Positions 13,701-28,599 are shown, counted from the stretch's first letter. The stretch is 64,000 nt of DNA from Acanthosepion lycidas (GCA_963932145.1 OZ010603.1:80585622-80649621), one strand, 5' to 3'. Notes: generated from the sequence alone by a model not told the origin. Numbers and translations: made by a program.

Positions 13701-15810
13701 ACTTCAATGCATTATTTTCAATATTCCTGAAGATAGCTGCATTGTTTCTTAACAGGTTTTCGGGTTGGTTGAAATGTCCATAGGTTGAATATGGAGTGAA
13801 GCCAAAGCTCCGAACTCTTCAATGCATTATTTTCAATATTCCTGAAGATATCTGCATTGTTTCTTAACAGGTTTTCGGGTTGGTTGAAATGTCCATATGT
13901 TGAATATGGAGTGAAGCCAAAGCTCCGAACTCTTCAATGGATTATTTTCAATAATCCTGAAGATAGCTGCATTGTTTCTTAACAGGTTTTCTGGTTGGTT
14001 GAAATGTCCATAGGTTGAATATGGAGAGAAGCCAAAGCTCCGAAAACTTCAATGCATTATTTTCAATAATCCTGAAGATATCTGCATTGTTTCTTAACAG
14101 GTTTTCGGGTTGGTTGAAATGTCCATAGGTTGAATATGGAGTGAAGCCAAAGCTCCGAACTCTTCAATGCATTATTTTCAATAATCCTGAAGATAGCTGC
14201 ATTGTTTCTTAACAGGTTTTCGGGTTGGTTGAAATGTCCATAGGTTGAATATGGAGTGAATCCAAAGCTCCGAACTCTTCAATGCATTATTTTCAATATT
14301 CCTGAAGATAGCTGCATTGTTTTTTAACTGGTTTTCGGGTTGGATGAAATATCCATAGGTTGAATATTGAGTTAAGCCAAAGCTCCCAAATCTTCAATGC
14401 ATTATTTTCAATAATCCTGAAGATATCTGCATTGTTTCTTAACAGGTTTTCTGGTTGGTTGAAATGTCGTTAGGTTGAATATGGAGTGAAGCCAAAGCTC
14501 CGAAAACTTCAATGCATTATTTTCAATAATCCTGAAGATATCTGCATTGTTTCTTAACAGGTTTTCGTGTTGGTTGAAATGTCCAGAGGTTGAATATTGA
14601 GTGAAGACAAAGCTCCGAAAACTGCAATGCATTATTTTCAATAATCCTGAAGATATCTGCATTGTTTCTTAACAGGTTTTCGGGTTGGTTGAAATATCCA
14701 TAGGTTGAATATGGAGTGAAGCCAAAGCTCCGAACTCTTCAATGCATTATTTTGAATATTCCTGAATATATCTGCATTTTTTCTTAACAGGTTTCTGGTT
14801 GGTTGAAATGTCCATAGGTTGAATATGGAGTGAAGCCAGAGCTCCGCAAACTTCAATGCATTATTTTCAATATTCCTGAAGATAGCTGCATTGTTTCTTA
14901 ACAGGTTTTCGGGTTGGTTGAAATGTCCATAGGTTGAATATGGAGTGAAGCCAAAGCTCCGAACTCTTCAATGGATTATTTTCAATAATCCTGAAGATAG
15001 CTGCATTGTTTCTTAACAGGTTTTCTGGTTGGTTGAAATGTCCATAGGTTGAATATGGAGAGAAGCCAAAGCTCCGAAAACTTCAATGCATTATTTTCAA
15101 TAATCCTGAAGATATCTGCATTGTTTCTTAACAGGTTTTCGGGTTGGTTGAAATGTCCATAGGTTGAATATGGAGTGAAGCCAAAGCTCCGAACTCTTCA
15201 ATGCATTATTTTCAATAATCCTGAAGATAGCTGCATTGTTTCTTAACAGGTTTTCGGGTTGGTTGAAATGTCCATAGGTTGAATATGGAGTGAAGCCAAA
15301 ACTCCAAACACTTCAATGCATTATTTTCAATATTCCTGAAGATAGCTGCATTGTCTCTTAACAGGTTTTCGGGTTGGATGAAATATCCATAGGTTGAATA
15401 TGGAGTTAAGCCAAAGCTCCCAACTCTTCAATGCATTATTTTCAATAATCCTGAAGATATCTGCATTGTTTCTTAACAGGTTTTCTGGTTGGTTGAAATG
15501 TCGTTAGGTTGAATATGGAGTGAAGCCAAAGCTCCGAAAACTTCAATGCATTATTTTCAATAATCCTGAAGATATCTGCATTGTTTCTTAACAGGTTTTC
15601 GTGTTGGTTGAAATGTCCAGAGGTTGAATATTGAGTGAAGACAAAGCTCCGAAAACATCAATGCATTATTTTCAATAATCCTGAAGATATCTGCATTGTT
15701 TCTTAACAGGTTTTCGGGTTGGTTGAAATGTCCATAGGTTGAATATGGAGTGAAGCCAAAGCTCCGATCTCCTCAATGCATTATTTTCAATAATCCTGAA
15801 GATATCTGCA
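10770..15810 (+). repeat. Higher-order repeat copy 2, shortened
   Basis: This copy matches 4107-10640 in order. The offset is 6,663 bp at first, then 5,400 bp after the sub-block expansion in copy 1 (GTTTTTTAAC at 8928 and 14328), and finally 5,171 bp after loss of two monomers (CTCCGATCTCCTC at 10591 and 15762). The stepped offsets show unequal exchange by whole monomers or sub-blocks. Confidence 0.78.
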
Positions 15811-18800
15811 TTGTTTCTTAACAGGTTTTCTGGTTGGTTGAAATGTCCATAGGTTGAATATGGAGAGAAGCCAAAGCTCCGAAAACTTCAATGCATTATT
15901 TTCAATAATCCTGAAGATATCTGCATTGTTTCTTAACAGGTTTTCGGGTTGGTTGAAATGTCCATAGGTTGAATATGGAGAGAAGCCAAAGCTCCGAAAA
16001 CTTCAATGCATTATTTTCAATAATCCTGAAGATATCTGCATTGTTTCTTAACAGGTTTTCGGGTTGGTTGAAATGTCCATAGGTTGAATATGGAGTGAAG
16101 CCAAAGCTCCGAACTCTTCAATGCATTATTTTCAATATTCCTGAAGATAGCTGCATTGTCTCTTAACAGGTTTTCGGGTTGGATGAAATATCCATAGGTT
16201 GAATATGGAGTTAAGCCAAAGCTCCCAACTCTTCAATGCATTATTTTCAATAATCCTGAAGATATCTGCATTGTTTCTTAACAGGTTTTCGTGTTGGTTG
16301 AAATGTCCAGAGGTTGAATATTGAGTGAAGACAAAGCTCCGAAAACTTCAATGCATTATTTTCAATAATCCTGAAGATATCGGCATTGTTTCTTAACAGG
16401 TTTTCGGGTTGGTTGAAATGTCCATAGGTTGAATATGGAGTGAAGCCAAAGCTCCGAACTCTTCAATGCATTATTTTGAATATACCTGAAGATATCTGCA
16501 TTTTTTCTTAACAGGTTTCTGGTTGGTTGAAATGTCCATAGGTTGAATATGGAGTGAAGCCAAAGCTCCGAAAACTTCAATGCATTATTTTCAATAATCC
16601 TGAAGATATCTGCATTGTTTCTTAACAGGTTTTCGGGTTGGTTGAAATGTCCATAGGATGAATATGGAGTGAAGCCAAAGCTCCGAACTCTTCAATGCAT
16701 TATTTTCAATAATCCTGAAGATATCTGCATTGTTTCTGAACAGGTTTTCGGGTTGGTTGAAATGTCCATAGCTTGAATATGGAGTGAAGCCAAATCTCCG
16801 AACTCTTCAATGGATTATTTTCAATAATCCTGAAGATAGCTGCATTGTTTCTTAACAGGTTTTCTGGTTGGTTGAAATGTTGATAGGTTGAATATGGAGT
16901 GAAGCCAAAGCTCCGAACTCTTCAATGCATTATTTTCAATAATCCTGAAGATATCTGCATTGTTTCTTAACAGGTTTTCGGGTTGGTTGAAATGTCCATA
17001 GGTTGAATATGGAGTGAAGCCAAAGCTCCGAAATTTTTAATGCATTATTTTCAATAATCCTGAAGATATCTGCATTGTTTCTTAACAGGTTTTCGGGTTG
17101 GTTGAAATATCCATAGGTTGAATATGGAGTGAAGCCAAAGTTCCGAAAACTTCAATGCATTATTTTCAATAATCCTGAAGATATCTGCATTGTTTCTTAA
17201 CAGGTTTTCTGGTTGGTTGAAATGTCCATAGGTTGAATATAGAGTGAAGCCAGAGCTCCGAAAATTTCAATGCATTATTTTCAATATTCCTGAAGATAGC
17301 TGCATTGTTTCTTAACAGGTTTTCGGGTTGGTTGAAATGTCAATAGGTTGAATATGGAGTGAAGCCAAAGCTCCGAACTCTTCAATGCATTATTTTCAAT
17401 AATCCTGAAGATAGCTGCATTGTTTCTTAACAGGTTTTCGGGTTGGTTGAAATGTCCATAGGTTGAATATGGAGTGAAGCCAAAGCTCCGAACTCTTCAA
17501 TGCATTATTTTCAATAATCCTGAAGATATCTGCATTGTTTCTTAACAGGTTTTCGGGTTGGTTGAAATGTCCATAGGTTGAATATGGAGTGAAGCCAAAG
17601 CTCCGAAATTTTTAATGCATTATTTTCAATAATCCTGAAGATATCTTCATTGTTTCTTAACAGGTTTTCGGGTTGGTTGAAATATCCATAGGTTGAATAT
17701 GGAGTGAAGCCAAAGCTCCGAAAACTTCAATGCATTATTTTCAATAATCCTGAAGATATCTGCATTGTTTCTTAACAGGTTTTCTGGTTGGTTGAAATGT
17801 CCATAGGTTGAATATAGAGTGAAGCCAGAGCTCCGAAAACTTCAATGCATTATTTTCAATATTCCTGAAGATAGCTGCATTGTTTCTTAACAGGTTTTCG
17901 GGTTGGTTGAATTGTCCATAGGTTGAATATGGAGTGAAGCCAAAGCTCCGAACTCTTCAATGCATTATTTTCAATAATCCTGAAGATATCTGCATTGTTT
18001 CTCAACAGGTTTTCGGGTTGGTTGAAATGTCCATAGGTTGAATATGGAGTGAAGCCAAAGCTCCGAACTCTTCAATGGATTATTTTCAATAATCCTGAAG
18101 ATAGCTGCATTGTTTCTTAACAGGTTTTCTGGTTGGTTGAAATGTTCATAGGTTGAATATGGAGAGAAGCCAAAGCTCCAAAAACTTCAATGCATTATTT
18201 TCAATAATCCTGAAGATATCTGCATTGTTTCTTAACAGGTTTTCGGGTTGGTTGAAATGTCCATAGGTTGAATATGGAGTGAAGCCAAAGCTCCGAACTC
18301 TTCAATGCATTATTTTCAATAATCCTGAAGATAGCTGCATTGTTTCTTAACAGGTTTTCGGGTTGGTTGAAATGTCCATAGGTTGAATATGGAGTGAAGC
18401 CAAAGCTCCGAACTCTTCAATGCATTATTTTCAATATTCCTGAAGATAGATGCATTGTCTCTTAACAGGTTTTCGGGTTGGTTGAAATATCCATAGGTTG
18501 AATATGGAGTGAAGCCAAAGCTTCCAACTCTTCAATGCATTATTTTCAATAATCCTGAAGATAGCTGCATTGTTTCTTAACAGGTTTTCGGGTTGGTTGA
18601 AATGTCCATAGGTTGAATATGGAGTGAAGCCAAAGCTCCGAAAACTTCAATGCATTATTTTCAATAATCCTGAAGATATCTTCATTGTTTCTTAACAGGT
18701 TTTCGTGTTGGTTGAAATGTCCAGAGGTTGAATATTGAGTGAAGACAAAGCTCCGAAAACTTCAATGCATTATTTTCAATAATCCTGAAGATATCTGCAT

Positions 18801-21735
18801 TGTTTCTTAACAGGTTTTCGGGTTGGTTGAAATGTCCATAGGTTGAATATGGAGTGAAGCCAAAGCTCCGATCTCTTCAATGCATTATTTTCAATAATCC
18901 TGAAGATATCTGCATTGTTTCTTAACAGGTTTTCGGGTTGGTTGAAATGTCCATAGGTTGAATATGGAGTGAAGCCAAAGCTCCGATCTCTTCAATGCAT
19001 TATTTTCAATAATCCTGAAGATATATGCATTGTTTCTTTACAGGTTTTCGGGTTGGGTGAAATATCCATAGGTTGAATATGGAGTGAAGCCAAAGCTCCG
19101 AACTCTTCAATGCTTTATTTTAAATATTCCTGAAGATATCTGCATTTTTTCTTAACAGGTTTCTGGTTGGTTGAAATGTCCATAGGTTGAATATGGAGTG
19201 AAGCCAAAGCTCCGAAAACTTCAATGTATTATTTTCAATAATCCTGAAGATACCTGCATTGTTTCTTAACAGGTTTTCGGGTTGGTTGAAATGTCCATAG
19301 GATGAATATGGAGTGAAGCCAAAGCTCCGAACTCTTCAATGCATTATTTTCAATAATCCTGAAGATATCTGCATTGTTTCTTAACAGGTTTTCGGGTTGG
19401 TTGAAATGTCCATAGGTTGAATATGGAGTGAAGCCAAAGCTCCAAACTCTTCAATGGATTATTTTCAATAATCCTGAAGATAGCTGCATTGTTTCTTAAC
19501 AGGTTTTCTGGTTGGTTGAAATGTCCATAGGTTGAATATGGAGAGAAGCCAAAGCTCCGAAAACTTCAATGCATTATTTTCAATAATCCTGAAGATATCT
19601 GCATTGTTTCTTAACAGGTTTTCGGGTTGGTTGAAATGTCCATAGGTTGAATATGGAGTGAAGCCAAAGCTCCGAACTCTTCAATGCATTATTTTCAATA
19701 ATCCTGAAAATAGCTGCATTGTTTCTTAACAGGTTTTCGGGTTGGTTGAAATGTCCATAGGTTGAATATGGAGTGAAGCCAAAGCTCCGAACTCTTCAAT
19801 GCATTATTTTCAATATTCCTGAAGATAGCTGCATTGTCTCTTAACAGGTTTTCGGGTTGGTTGAAATATCCATAGGTTGAATATGGAGTGAAGCCAAAGC
19901 TCCCAACTCTTCAATGCATTATTTTCAATAATCCTGAAGATAGCTGCATTGTTTCTTAACAGGTTTTCGGGTTGGTTGAAATGTCCATAGGTTGAATATG
20001 GAGTGAAGCCAAAGCTCCGAAAACTTCAATGCATTATTTTCAATAATCCTGAAGATATCTGCATTGTTTCTTAACAGGTTTTCGTGTTGGTTGAAATGTC
20101 CAGAGGTTGAATATTGAGTGAAGACAAAGCTCCGAAAACTTCAATGCATTATTTTCAATAATCCTGAAGATATCTGCATTGTTTCTTAACAGGTTTTCGG
20201 GTTGGTTGAAATGTCCATAGCTTGAATATGGAGTGAAGCCAAAGCTCCGATCTCTTCAATGCATTATTTTCAATAATCCTGAAGACATCTGCATTGTTTC
20301 TTAACAGGTTTTCGCGTTGGTTGAAATATCCATAGGTTGAATATGGAGTGAAGCCAAAGCTCCGAACTCTTCAATGCATTATTTTCAATATTCCTGAAGA
20401 TAGCTGCATTGTTTCTTAACAGGTTTTCGGGTTGGTTGAAATGTCCATAGGTTGAATATGGAGTGAAGCCAAAGTTCCGAACTCTTCAATGCATTATTTT
20501 CAATATTCCTGAAGATCGCTGCATTGTTTCTTAGCAGGTTTTCGGGTTGGTTGAAACATCCATAGGTTGAATATGGAGTGACGCCAAAGCTCCCAACTCT
20601 TCAATGCATTATTTTCAATAATCCTGAAGATATCTGCATTGTTTCTTAACAGGTTTTCGGGTTGGTTGAAATGTCGTTAGGTTGAATATGGAGTGAAGCC
20701 AAAGCTCCGAAAACTTTAATGCATTATTTTCAATAATCCTGAAGATAACTGCATTGTTTCTAAACAGGTTTTCGGGTTGGTTGAAATGTCCATAGGTTGA
20801 ATATGGAGTGAAGCCAAAGCTCCGAAAACTTCAATGCATTAATTTCAATAATCCTGAAGATATCTGCATTGTTTCTTAACAGGTTTTCGGGTTGGTTGAA
20901 ATGTCCATAGGTTGAATATGGAGTGAAGCCAAAGCTCCGATCTCTTCAATGCATTATTTTCAATAATCCTGAAGATATCTGCATTGTTTCTTAACAGGTT
21001 TTCGGGTTGGTTGAAATATCCATAGGTTGAATATGGAGTGAAGCCAAAGCTCCGAACTCTTCAAGGCATTATTTTCAATAATCCTGAAGATATCTGCATT
21101 GTTTCTTAACAGGTTTTCGGGTTGGTTGAAATGTCCATAGGTTGAATATGGAGTGAAGCCAAAGCTCCGAACTCTTCAATGGATTATTTTCAATAATCCT
21201 GAAGATAGCTGCATTGTTTCTTAACAGGTTTTCTGGTTGGTTGAAATGTCCATAGGTTGAATATGGAGTGAAGCCAAAGCTCCGAACTCTTCAATGCATT
21301 ATTTTCAATAATCCTGAAGATAGCTGCATTGTTTCTTAACAGGTTTTCCGGTTGGTTGAAATGTCCATAGGTTGAATATGGAGTGAAGCCAAAGCTCCGA
21401 ACTCTTCAATGCATTATTTTCAGTATTCGTGAAGATAGCTGCATTGTTTCTTAACAGGTTTTCGGGTTGGTTGAAATATCCATAGGTTGAATATGGAGTG
21501 AAGCCAAAGCTCCGAACTCTTCAATGCATTATTTTCAATAATCCTGAAGATAGTTGCATTGTTCCTTAACAGGTTTTCGGGTTGGTTGAAATGTCCATAG
21601 GTTGAATATGGAGTGAAGCCAAAGCTCCGAACTCTTCAATGCATTATTTTCAATATTCCTGAAGATATCTGCATTGTTTCTTAACAGGTTTGCGGGTTGG
21701 TTTAAAAGTCCATAGGTTGAATATGGAGTCAAGCC

Positions 21736-24005
21736 AAAGCTCCGAAATCTTCAATGCATTATTTTAAATATTCCTGAAGATATCTGCATCGTTTCGTAAC
21801 AGATTTTCGGGTTGGCTGAAATGTCCATACGTTGTATATGGAGTGAAGCCAAAGCTCCGAACTCTTCAATGCATTATTTTCAATATTCCTGAAGATATCT
21901 CCATTGTTTCTTAACAGGATTTCGGGTTGGTTGAAATGTCCATGAGTCTAATATGTAGTGAAGCCAAAGCCCAGAACTCTTCAATGCATTATTTTCAATA
22001 TTCCTGAAGATATCTCCATTGACTCGTAACAGGTTTTCGGGTTGGCTGAAATGTCCATGTGTTGAATATGGAGTGAAGCCAACGCTCAGAAATCTTCAAT
22101 GCATTATTTTCAATATTCCTTAAGATATATGCATTGTTTATTAACAGGTTTTCGGGTTGGGTGAAATGTCCATAGGTTGAATATGGAGTGAAGCCAAAGC
22201 TCCGATCTCTTCAATGCATTATTTTCAATACTCGTGAAGATATCTGCAGTGTTTCTTAACAGGTTTTCGGGTTGGCTGAAATGTCCATAGGTTGAATATG
22301 TAGTGAAGACAAAGCTCCGAACTCTTCAATGCATTATTTTCAATATTCCTGAAGATATCTGCATTGTTTCTTAACAGGTTTTCTGGTTGGTTGAAATGTC
22401 CATGAGTTGAATATGGAGTGAAGCCAAAGCTCAGAACAATTCAATGCATTATTTTCAATATTCCTGAAGATATCTCCATTGATTCATAACAGGTTTTCGG
22501 GTTGGCTGAAATGTCCATAGGTTGAATATGGAGTGAAGCCAAAGCTCCGAAATCTTCAATGCAATATTTTCAATATTCCTGAAGATATCTGCATTGTTTC
22601 GTAACAGGTTTTCTGGTGGGCTGAAAATTCCATATGTTGAATATGGAGTGAAGCCAAAGCTCCGAACTCTTCAATGCATTATTTTCAATAATCCTGAAGT
22701 TATTTGCATTGTTTCTTAACAGGTTTTCGGGTTGGTTGAAATGTGCATAGGTTGAATATGGAGTGAAGCCAGAGCTCCGAAATCTTCAATGCATTATTTT
22801 CAATATTCCTGAAGATATCTGCATTGTTTCTTAACAGGTTTTCGGGTTGGCTGAAATGTCCATAGGTTGAATATGGAGTGAAACCAAAGCTTTGAACTCT
22901 TCAATGCATTATTTTCAATATTCCTGAAGATATCTGCATTGTTCCGTAACAGGTTTTCGGATTGGTTGAAATGTCCATAGGTTGAGTATGGAGTGAAGCC
23001 AAAGCTCCGAACTCTTCAATGCATTATTTTCAATATTCCTGAAGATATCTGCATTGTTTTTTAACAGGTTTTCGTGCTGGTTTAAATGACCATAGGTTGA
23101 ATACGGAGTGAAGCCAAAGCTCCAAAGTCTTCAATGCATTATTTTCAATATTCCTGAAGTTATTTGCATTGTTTCTTAACTGGTTTGCGGGTTGGTTGAA
23201 ATGTGCATAGGTTGAATATGGAGTGAAACCAGAGCTCCGAACTCTTCAATGCATTATTTTCAATATTCCTGAAGATATCTGCATTGTTTTTTAACAGGTT
23301 TTCGTGCTTGTTGAAATGACCATAGGTTGAATATTGAGTGAAGCCAAAGCTGCGAACTCTTCAATGGATTATTTTCAATATTCCTGAAGTTATTTGCATT
23401 GTTTCTTAACAGGTTTTCGGGTTGGTTGAAATGTGCATAGGTTGTATATTGAGTGAAGCCAGAGCTCCGAAAACTTCAATGCATTATTTTCAATATTCCT
23501 GAAGATAGCTGCATTGTTTCTTAACAGGATTTCGGGTTGGTTGAAATGTCCATAGGTTGAATATGGAGTGAAGCCAAAGCTCCGAACTCTTCAATGCATT
23601 ATTTTCAATAATCCTGAAGATATCTGCATTGTTTCTTAACAGGTTTTCGGGTTGGCTGAAATGGTTATAGGTTGAATATGGAGTGAAACCAAAGCTTTGA
23701 ACTCTTCAATGCATTATTTTCAATATTCCTGAAGATATCTGCATTGTCTCTTAACAGGGTTTCGGGTTGGCTGAAATGTCCATAGGTTGAATTTGGAGTG
23801 AAACCAAAGCTTTGAACTCTTCAATGCATTAATTTCAATATTCCTGAAGATATCTGCATTGTTTCTTAACAGGTTTTCGGGTTGGTTGAAATGTGCATAG
23901 GTTTAATATGGAGTGAAGCCAAAGCTCCGAACTCTTCAATGCATTATATTCAATATTCCTGAAGATATCTGGATTGTTTCTTAACAGGTTTTCGGGTTGG
24001 TTGAA
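21736..24005 (+). repeat. Divergent monomer zone between two homogenised halves
   Basis: About 20 monomers in this interval carry many private changes, for example GTTGTATATGG near 21833, CATGAGTCTAATATGTAG near 21953, GGTGGGCTGAAAATTCC near 22615 and AAAGCTTTGAACTC near 22890. Higher-order copies are less evident here than on either side. This fits older satellite stranded between two more recently amplified blocks. The limits are approximate and set by eye. Confidence 0.6.
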
Positions 24006-24009
24006 ATGT

Positions 24010-26810
24010 CCATAGGTTGAATATGGAGTGAAGCCAAAGCTCCAAACACTTCAATGCATTATTTTCAATATTCCTGAAGATATCTGCATTGTTTCGTAAC
24101 AGGTTTTCGGGTTGGCTGAAATGACCATAGGTTGAATATGGAGTGAAGCCAAAGGTCCGAAATCTTCAATGCATTATTTTCAATATTCCTGAAGATATCT
24201 GCATTGATTCTTAGCAGGTTTTCGGGTTGGTTGAAATGTCCATAAGTTGAATATGGAGTGAAGCCAAAGCTCCGAAGTCTTCAATGCTTTATTTTCAATA
24301 TTCCTGAAGATATATTTATTGATTCTTAACAGGTTTTCGGTTCGGTTGAAATGTGCATAGGTTGAATATGGAGTGAAGCCAGAGCTCCGAACTCTTCAAT
24401 GCATTATTTTCAATATTCCTGAAGATATCTGTATTGTTTCGTAACATGTTTTCGGGTTGGTTGAAATGTCCATAGGTTGAATATGGAGTGAAGCCAAAGC
24501 TCCAAACACTTCAATGCATTATTTTCAATATTCCTGAAGATATCTGCACTGTTTCGTAACAGGTTCTCGGGTTGGCTGAAATGACCATAGGTTGAATATG
24601 GAGTGAAGCCAAAGCACCGAAATCTTCAATTCATTATTTTCAATATTCCTGAAGATATCTGCATTGTTTCTTAACAGGTTTTCGGGTTGGTTGAAATGTC
24701 CATAGGTTGAATATGGAGTGAAGCCAAAGCTCCGAACACTTCAATGCATTATTTTCAATATTCCTGAAGATATCTGCATTGTTTCGTAACAGGTTCTCGG
24801 GTTGGATGAAATGACTATAGGTTGAATATGGAGTGAAGCCAAAGCTCCGAAATCTTCAATGCATTATTTTCAATATTCCTGAAGATATCTGCATTGTTTC
24901 GTAACAGGTTCTCGGGTTGGCTGAAATGACCATAGGTTGAATATGGAGTGAAGCCACAGCTCCGAACTCTTCAATGCATTATTTTCAGTATTCCTGAAGA
25001 TATCAGCATTGTTTCGTAACAGGTTTTCGGTCTGGCTGAAATGTCCATAGGTTGAATATGTAGTGAAGCCAAAGCTCCGAACTCTTCAATGCATTATTTT
25101 CAATATTCCTGAAGATATCTGCATTGTTTCGTAACAGGTTTTCGGGTTGGCTGAAATGACCATAGGTTGAATATGGAGTGAAGCCAAAGGTCCGAAATCT
25201 TCAATGCATTATTTTCAATATTCCTGAAGATATCTGCATTGATTCTTAGCAGGTTTTCGGGTTGGTTGAAATATCCCTAGGTTGAATATGGAGTGAAGCC
25301 AAAGCTCCGAAGTCTTCAATGCATTATTTTCAATATTCCTGAAGATATCTGCATTCTTTCGTAACAGGTTTTCTGGTTGGTTGAAATGTCCATAGGTTGA
25401 ATATGGAGTGAAGCCGAAGCTCCGAACTCATCAATGCATTATTTTCAATATTCCTGAAGATATCTGCATTGTTTCGTAACAGTTTCTCGGGTTGGCTGAA
25501 ATGACCATAGTTTGAATATGGAGTGAAGCCAAAGCACCGAAATCTTCAATTCATTATTTTCAATATTCCTGAAGATATCTGCATTGTTTCTTAACAGGTT
25601 TTCGGGTTGGTTGAAATGTCCATAGGTTGAATATGGAGTGAAGCCAAAGCTCCGAACACTTCGATGCATTATTTTCAATATTCCTGAAGATATTTGCATT
25701 GTTTCGTAACAGGTTCTGGGTTGGCTGAAATGACTATAGGTTGAATATGGAGTGAAGCCAAAGCTCCAAACACTTCAATGCATTATTTTCAATATTCCTG
25801 AAGATATCTGCATTGTTTCGTAACAGGTTTTCGGGTTGGCTGAAATGACCATAGGTTGAATATGGAGTGAAGCCAAAGGTCCGAAATCTTCAATGCATTA
25901 TTTTCAATATTCCTGAAGATATCTGCATTGATTCTTAGCAGGTTTTCGGGTTGGTTAAAATGACCATAAGTTGAATATGGAGTGAAGCCAAAGCTCCGAA
26001 GTCTTCAATGCTTTATTTTCAATATTCCTGAAGATATATTTATTGATTCTTAACAGGTTTTCGGTTCGGTTGAAATGTGCATAGGTTGAATATGGAGTGA
26101 AGCCAGAGCTCCGAACTCTTCAATGCATTATTTTCAATATTCCTGAAGATATCTGTATTGTTTCGTAACAGGTTTTCGGGTTGGTTGAAATGTCCATAGG
26201 TTGAATATGGAGTGAAGCCAAAGCTCCAAACACTTCAATGCATTATTTTCAATATTCCTGAAGATATCTGCACTGTTTCGTAACAGGTTCTCGGGTTGGC
26301 TGAAATGACCATAGGTTGAATATGGAGTGAAGCCAAAGCACCGAAATCTTCAACTCATTATTTTCAATATTCCTGAAGATATCTGCATTGTTTCTTAACA
26401 GGTTTTCGGGTTGGTTGAAATGTCCATAGGTTGAATATGGAGTGAAGCCAAAGCTCCGAACACTTCAATGCATTATTTTCAATATTCCTGAAGATATCTG
26501 CATTGTTTCGTAACAGGTTCTCGGGTTGGATGAAATGACTATAGGTTGAATATGGAGTGAAGCCAAAGCTCCGAACTCTTCAATGCATTATTTTCAATAT
26601 TCCTGAAGATATCTGCATTGTTTCGTAACAGGTTCTCGGGTTGGCTGAAATGACCATAGGTTGAATATGGAGTGAAGCCACAGCTCCGAACTCTTCAATG
26701 CATTATTTTCAGTATTCCTGAAGATATCAGCATTGTTTCGTAACAGGTTTTCGGTCTGGCTGAAATGTCCATAGGTTGAATATGTAGTGAAGCCAAAGCT
26801 CCGAACTCTA
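24010..26810 (+). repeat. 1,724-bp (15-monomer) higher-order duplication
   Basis: The run at 24010-25080 recurs at about 25734-26810. The rare TATATTTATTGATTC variant lies at 24311 and 26035, and TATCAGCATTG with TCGGTCTGGC lies near 25003 and 26727. The offset is 1,724 bp, one base short of 15 monomers. Confidence 0.75.
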
Positions 26811-28599
26811 CAATGCATTATTTTCAATATTCCTGAAGATATCGGCATTGTTTCTTAAAAGGTTTTCGGGTTGGTGGAAATGTCCATAGGTTGAATATGG
26901 AGTGAAGCCAATGCTCCGAACTCTTCAATGCATTATTTTCAATATTCCTGAAGATATCTGCATTGTTTCTTAACAGGTTTTCGGGTTGGTTGAAATGTCC
27001 ATAAGTTGAATATGGAGTGAAGCCATAGCTCCGAAATCTACAATGCATTATTTTCAATATTCCTGAAGATATCTGCATTGTTTCTTAACAGGTTTTCGGG
27101 TTGGCTGAAATGTCCATAGGTTGAATTTGGAGTGAAACCAAAGCTTTGAACTTTTCAATGCATTAATTTCAATATTCCTGAAGATATCTGCATTGTTTCT
27201 TAACAGGTTTTCGGGTTAGTTGAAATGTCCATAGGTTGAATATGGAGTGAAGCCAAAGCTCCGAACTCTTCAATGCATTATTTTCAATATTCCTGAAGAT
27301 ATCTGCATTGTTTCGTAACAGGTTTTCGGGTTGGTTGAAATGTCCATAGGTTGAATATGGAGTGAAGCCAAAGCTCCAAACACTTCAATGGATTATTTTC
27401 AATATTCCTGAAGATATCTGCACTGTTTCGTAACAGGTTCTCGGGTTGGCTGAAATGACCATAGGTTGAATATGGAGTGAAGCCAAAGCACCGAAATCTT
27501 CAATTCATTATTTTCAACATTCCTGAAGATATCTGCATTGTTTCTTAACAGGTTTTCGGGTTGGTTGAAATGTCCATAGGTTGAATATGGAGTGAAGCCA
27601 AAGCTCCGAACACTTCATTGCATTATTTTCAATATTCCTGAAGATATCTGCATTGTTTCGTAACAGGTTTTCGGGTTGGTTGAAATGTCCATAGGTTCAA
27701 TATGGAGTGAAGCCAAAGCTCCGAACTCTTCAATGCATTATTTTCAATATTCCTTAAGATATCGGCATTGTTTCTTAACAGGTTTTCGGTCTGGCTGAAA
27801 TGTCCATAGGTTGAATATGTAGTGAAGCCAAAGCTGCGAACTCTTCAACGCATTATTTTCAATATTCCTTAAGATATCGGGATTGTTTCTTAACAGGTTT
27901 TCAGGTTGGTGGAAATGTCCATAGGTTGAATATGGAGTGAAGCCAATGCTCCGAACTCTTCAATGCATTATTTTCAATATTCCTGAAGATATCTGCATTG
28001 TTTCTTAACAGGTTTTCGGGTTGGTTGAAATGTCCATAAGTTGAATATGGAGTGAAGCCAAAGCTCCGAACTCTTCAATGCATTATTTTCAATATTCCTG
28101 AAGATATCTGCATTGATTCTTAGCAGGTTTTCGGGTTGGTTGAAATGTCCATAAGTTGAATATGGAGTGAACCCAAAGCTCCGAACTCTTCAATGCATTA
28201 TTTTCAATATTCCTGAAGATATCTGCATTGTTTCGTAACAGGTTTTCGGGATGGTTCAAATGTCCATAGGCTCAATATGGAGTGAAGCCAAAGCTCCGAA
28301 CTCTTCAATGCATTATTTTCAGTATTCCTGAAGATATCAGCATTGTTTCGTAACAGGTTTTCGGGCTGGCTGAAATGTCCATAGGTTGAATATGGAGTGA
28401 AGCCAAAGCTCCGAACTCTTCAATGCATTATTTTCAATATTCCTGAAGATATCTGCATTGTTTCTTAACAGGTTTTCGGGTTGGTTGAAATGTCCATTGG
28501 TTGAATATGGAGTGAATCCAAAGCTACGAACACTTCAATGCATTATTTTCAATATTCCTGAAGATATATGCATTGTTTCTTAACAGGTTTTCGGGTTGG

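Larger units (their letters stand above)
1..21735 (+). repeat. Left satellite subfamily block
   Basis: Monomers here mostly carry AATAATCCTGAAG, GTTTCTTAACAGG and GGTTGAAATGTCC. Recurrent private variants include a GGATTATTTT form with AGCTGCATTG, a GTCGTTAGG form, a CCAGAGGTTGAATATTG form with GAAGACAAAG, and a 1-bp-short AGGTTTCGGGTTGGGTG form. The same ordered strings of variants recur at fixed distances, which shows higher-order repeat amplification. The AATATTCCTG form is also interspersed here, so the two subfamilies are not wholly separate. Confidence 0.85.
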
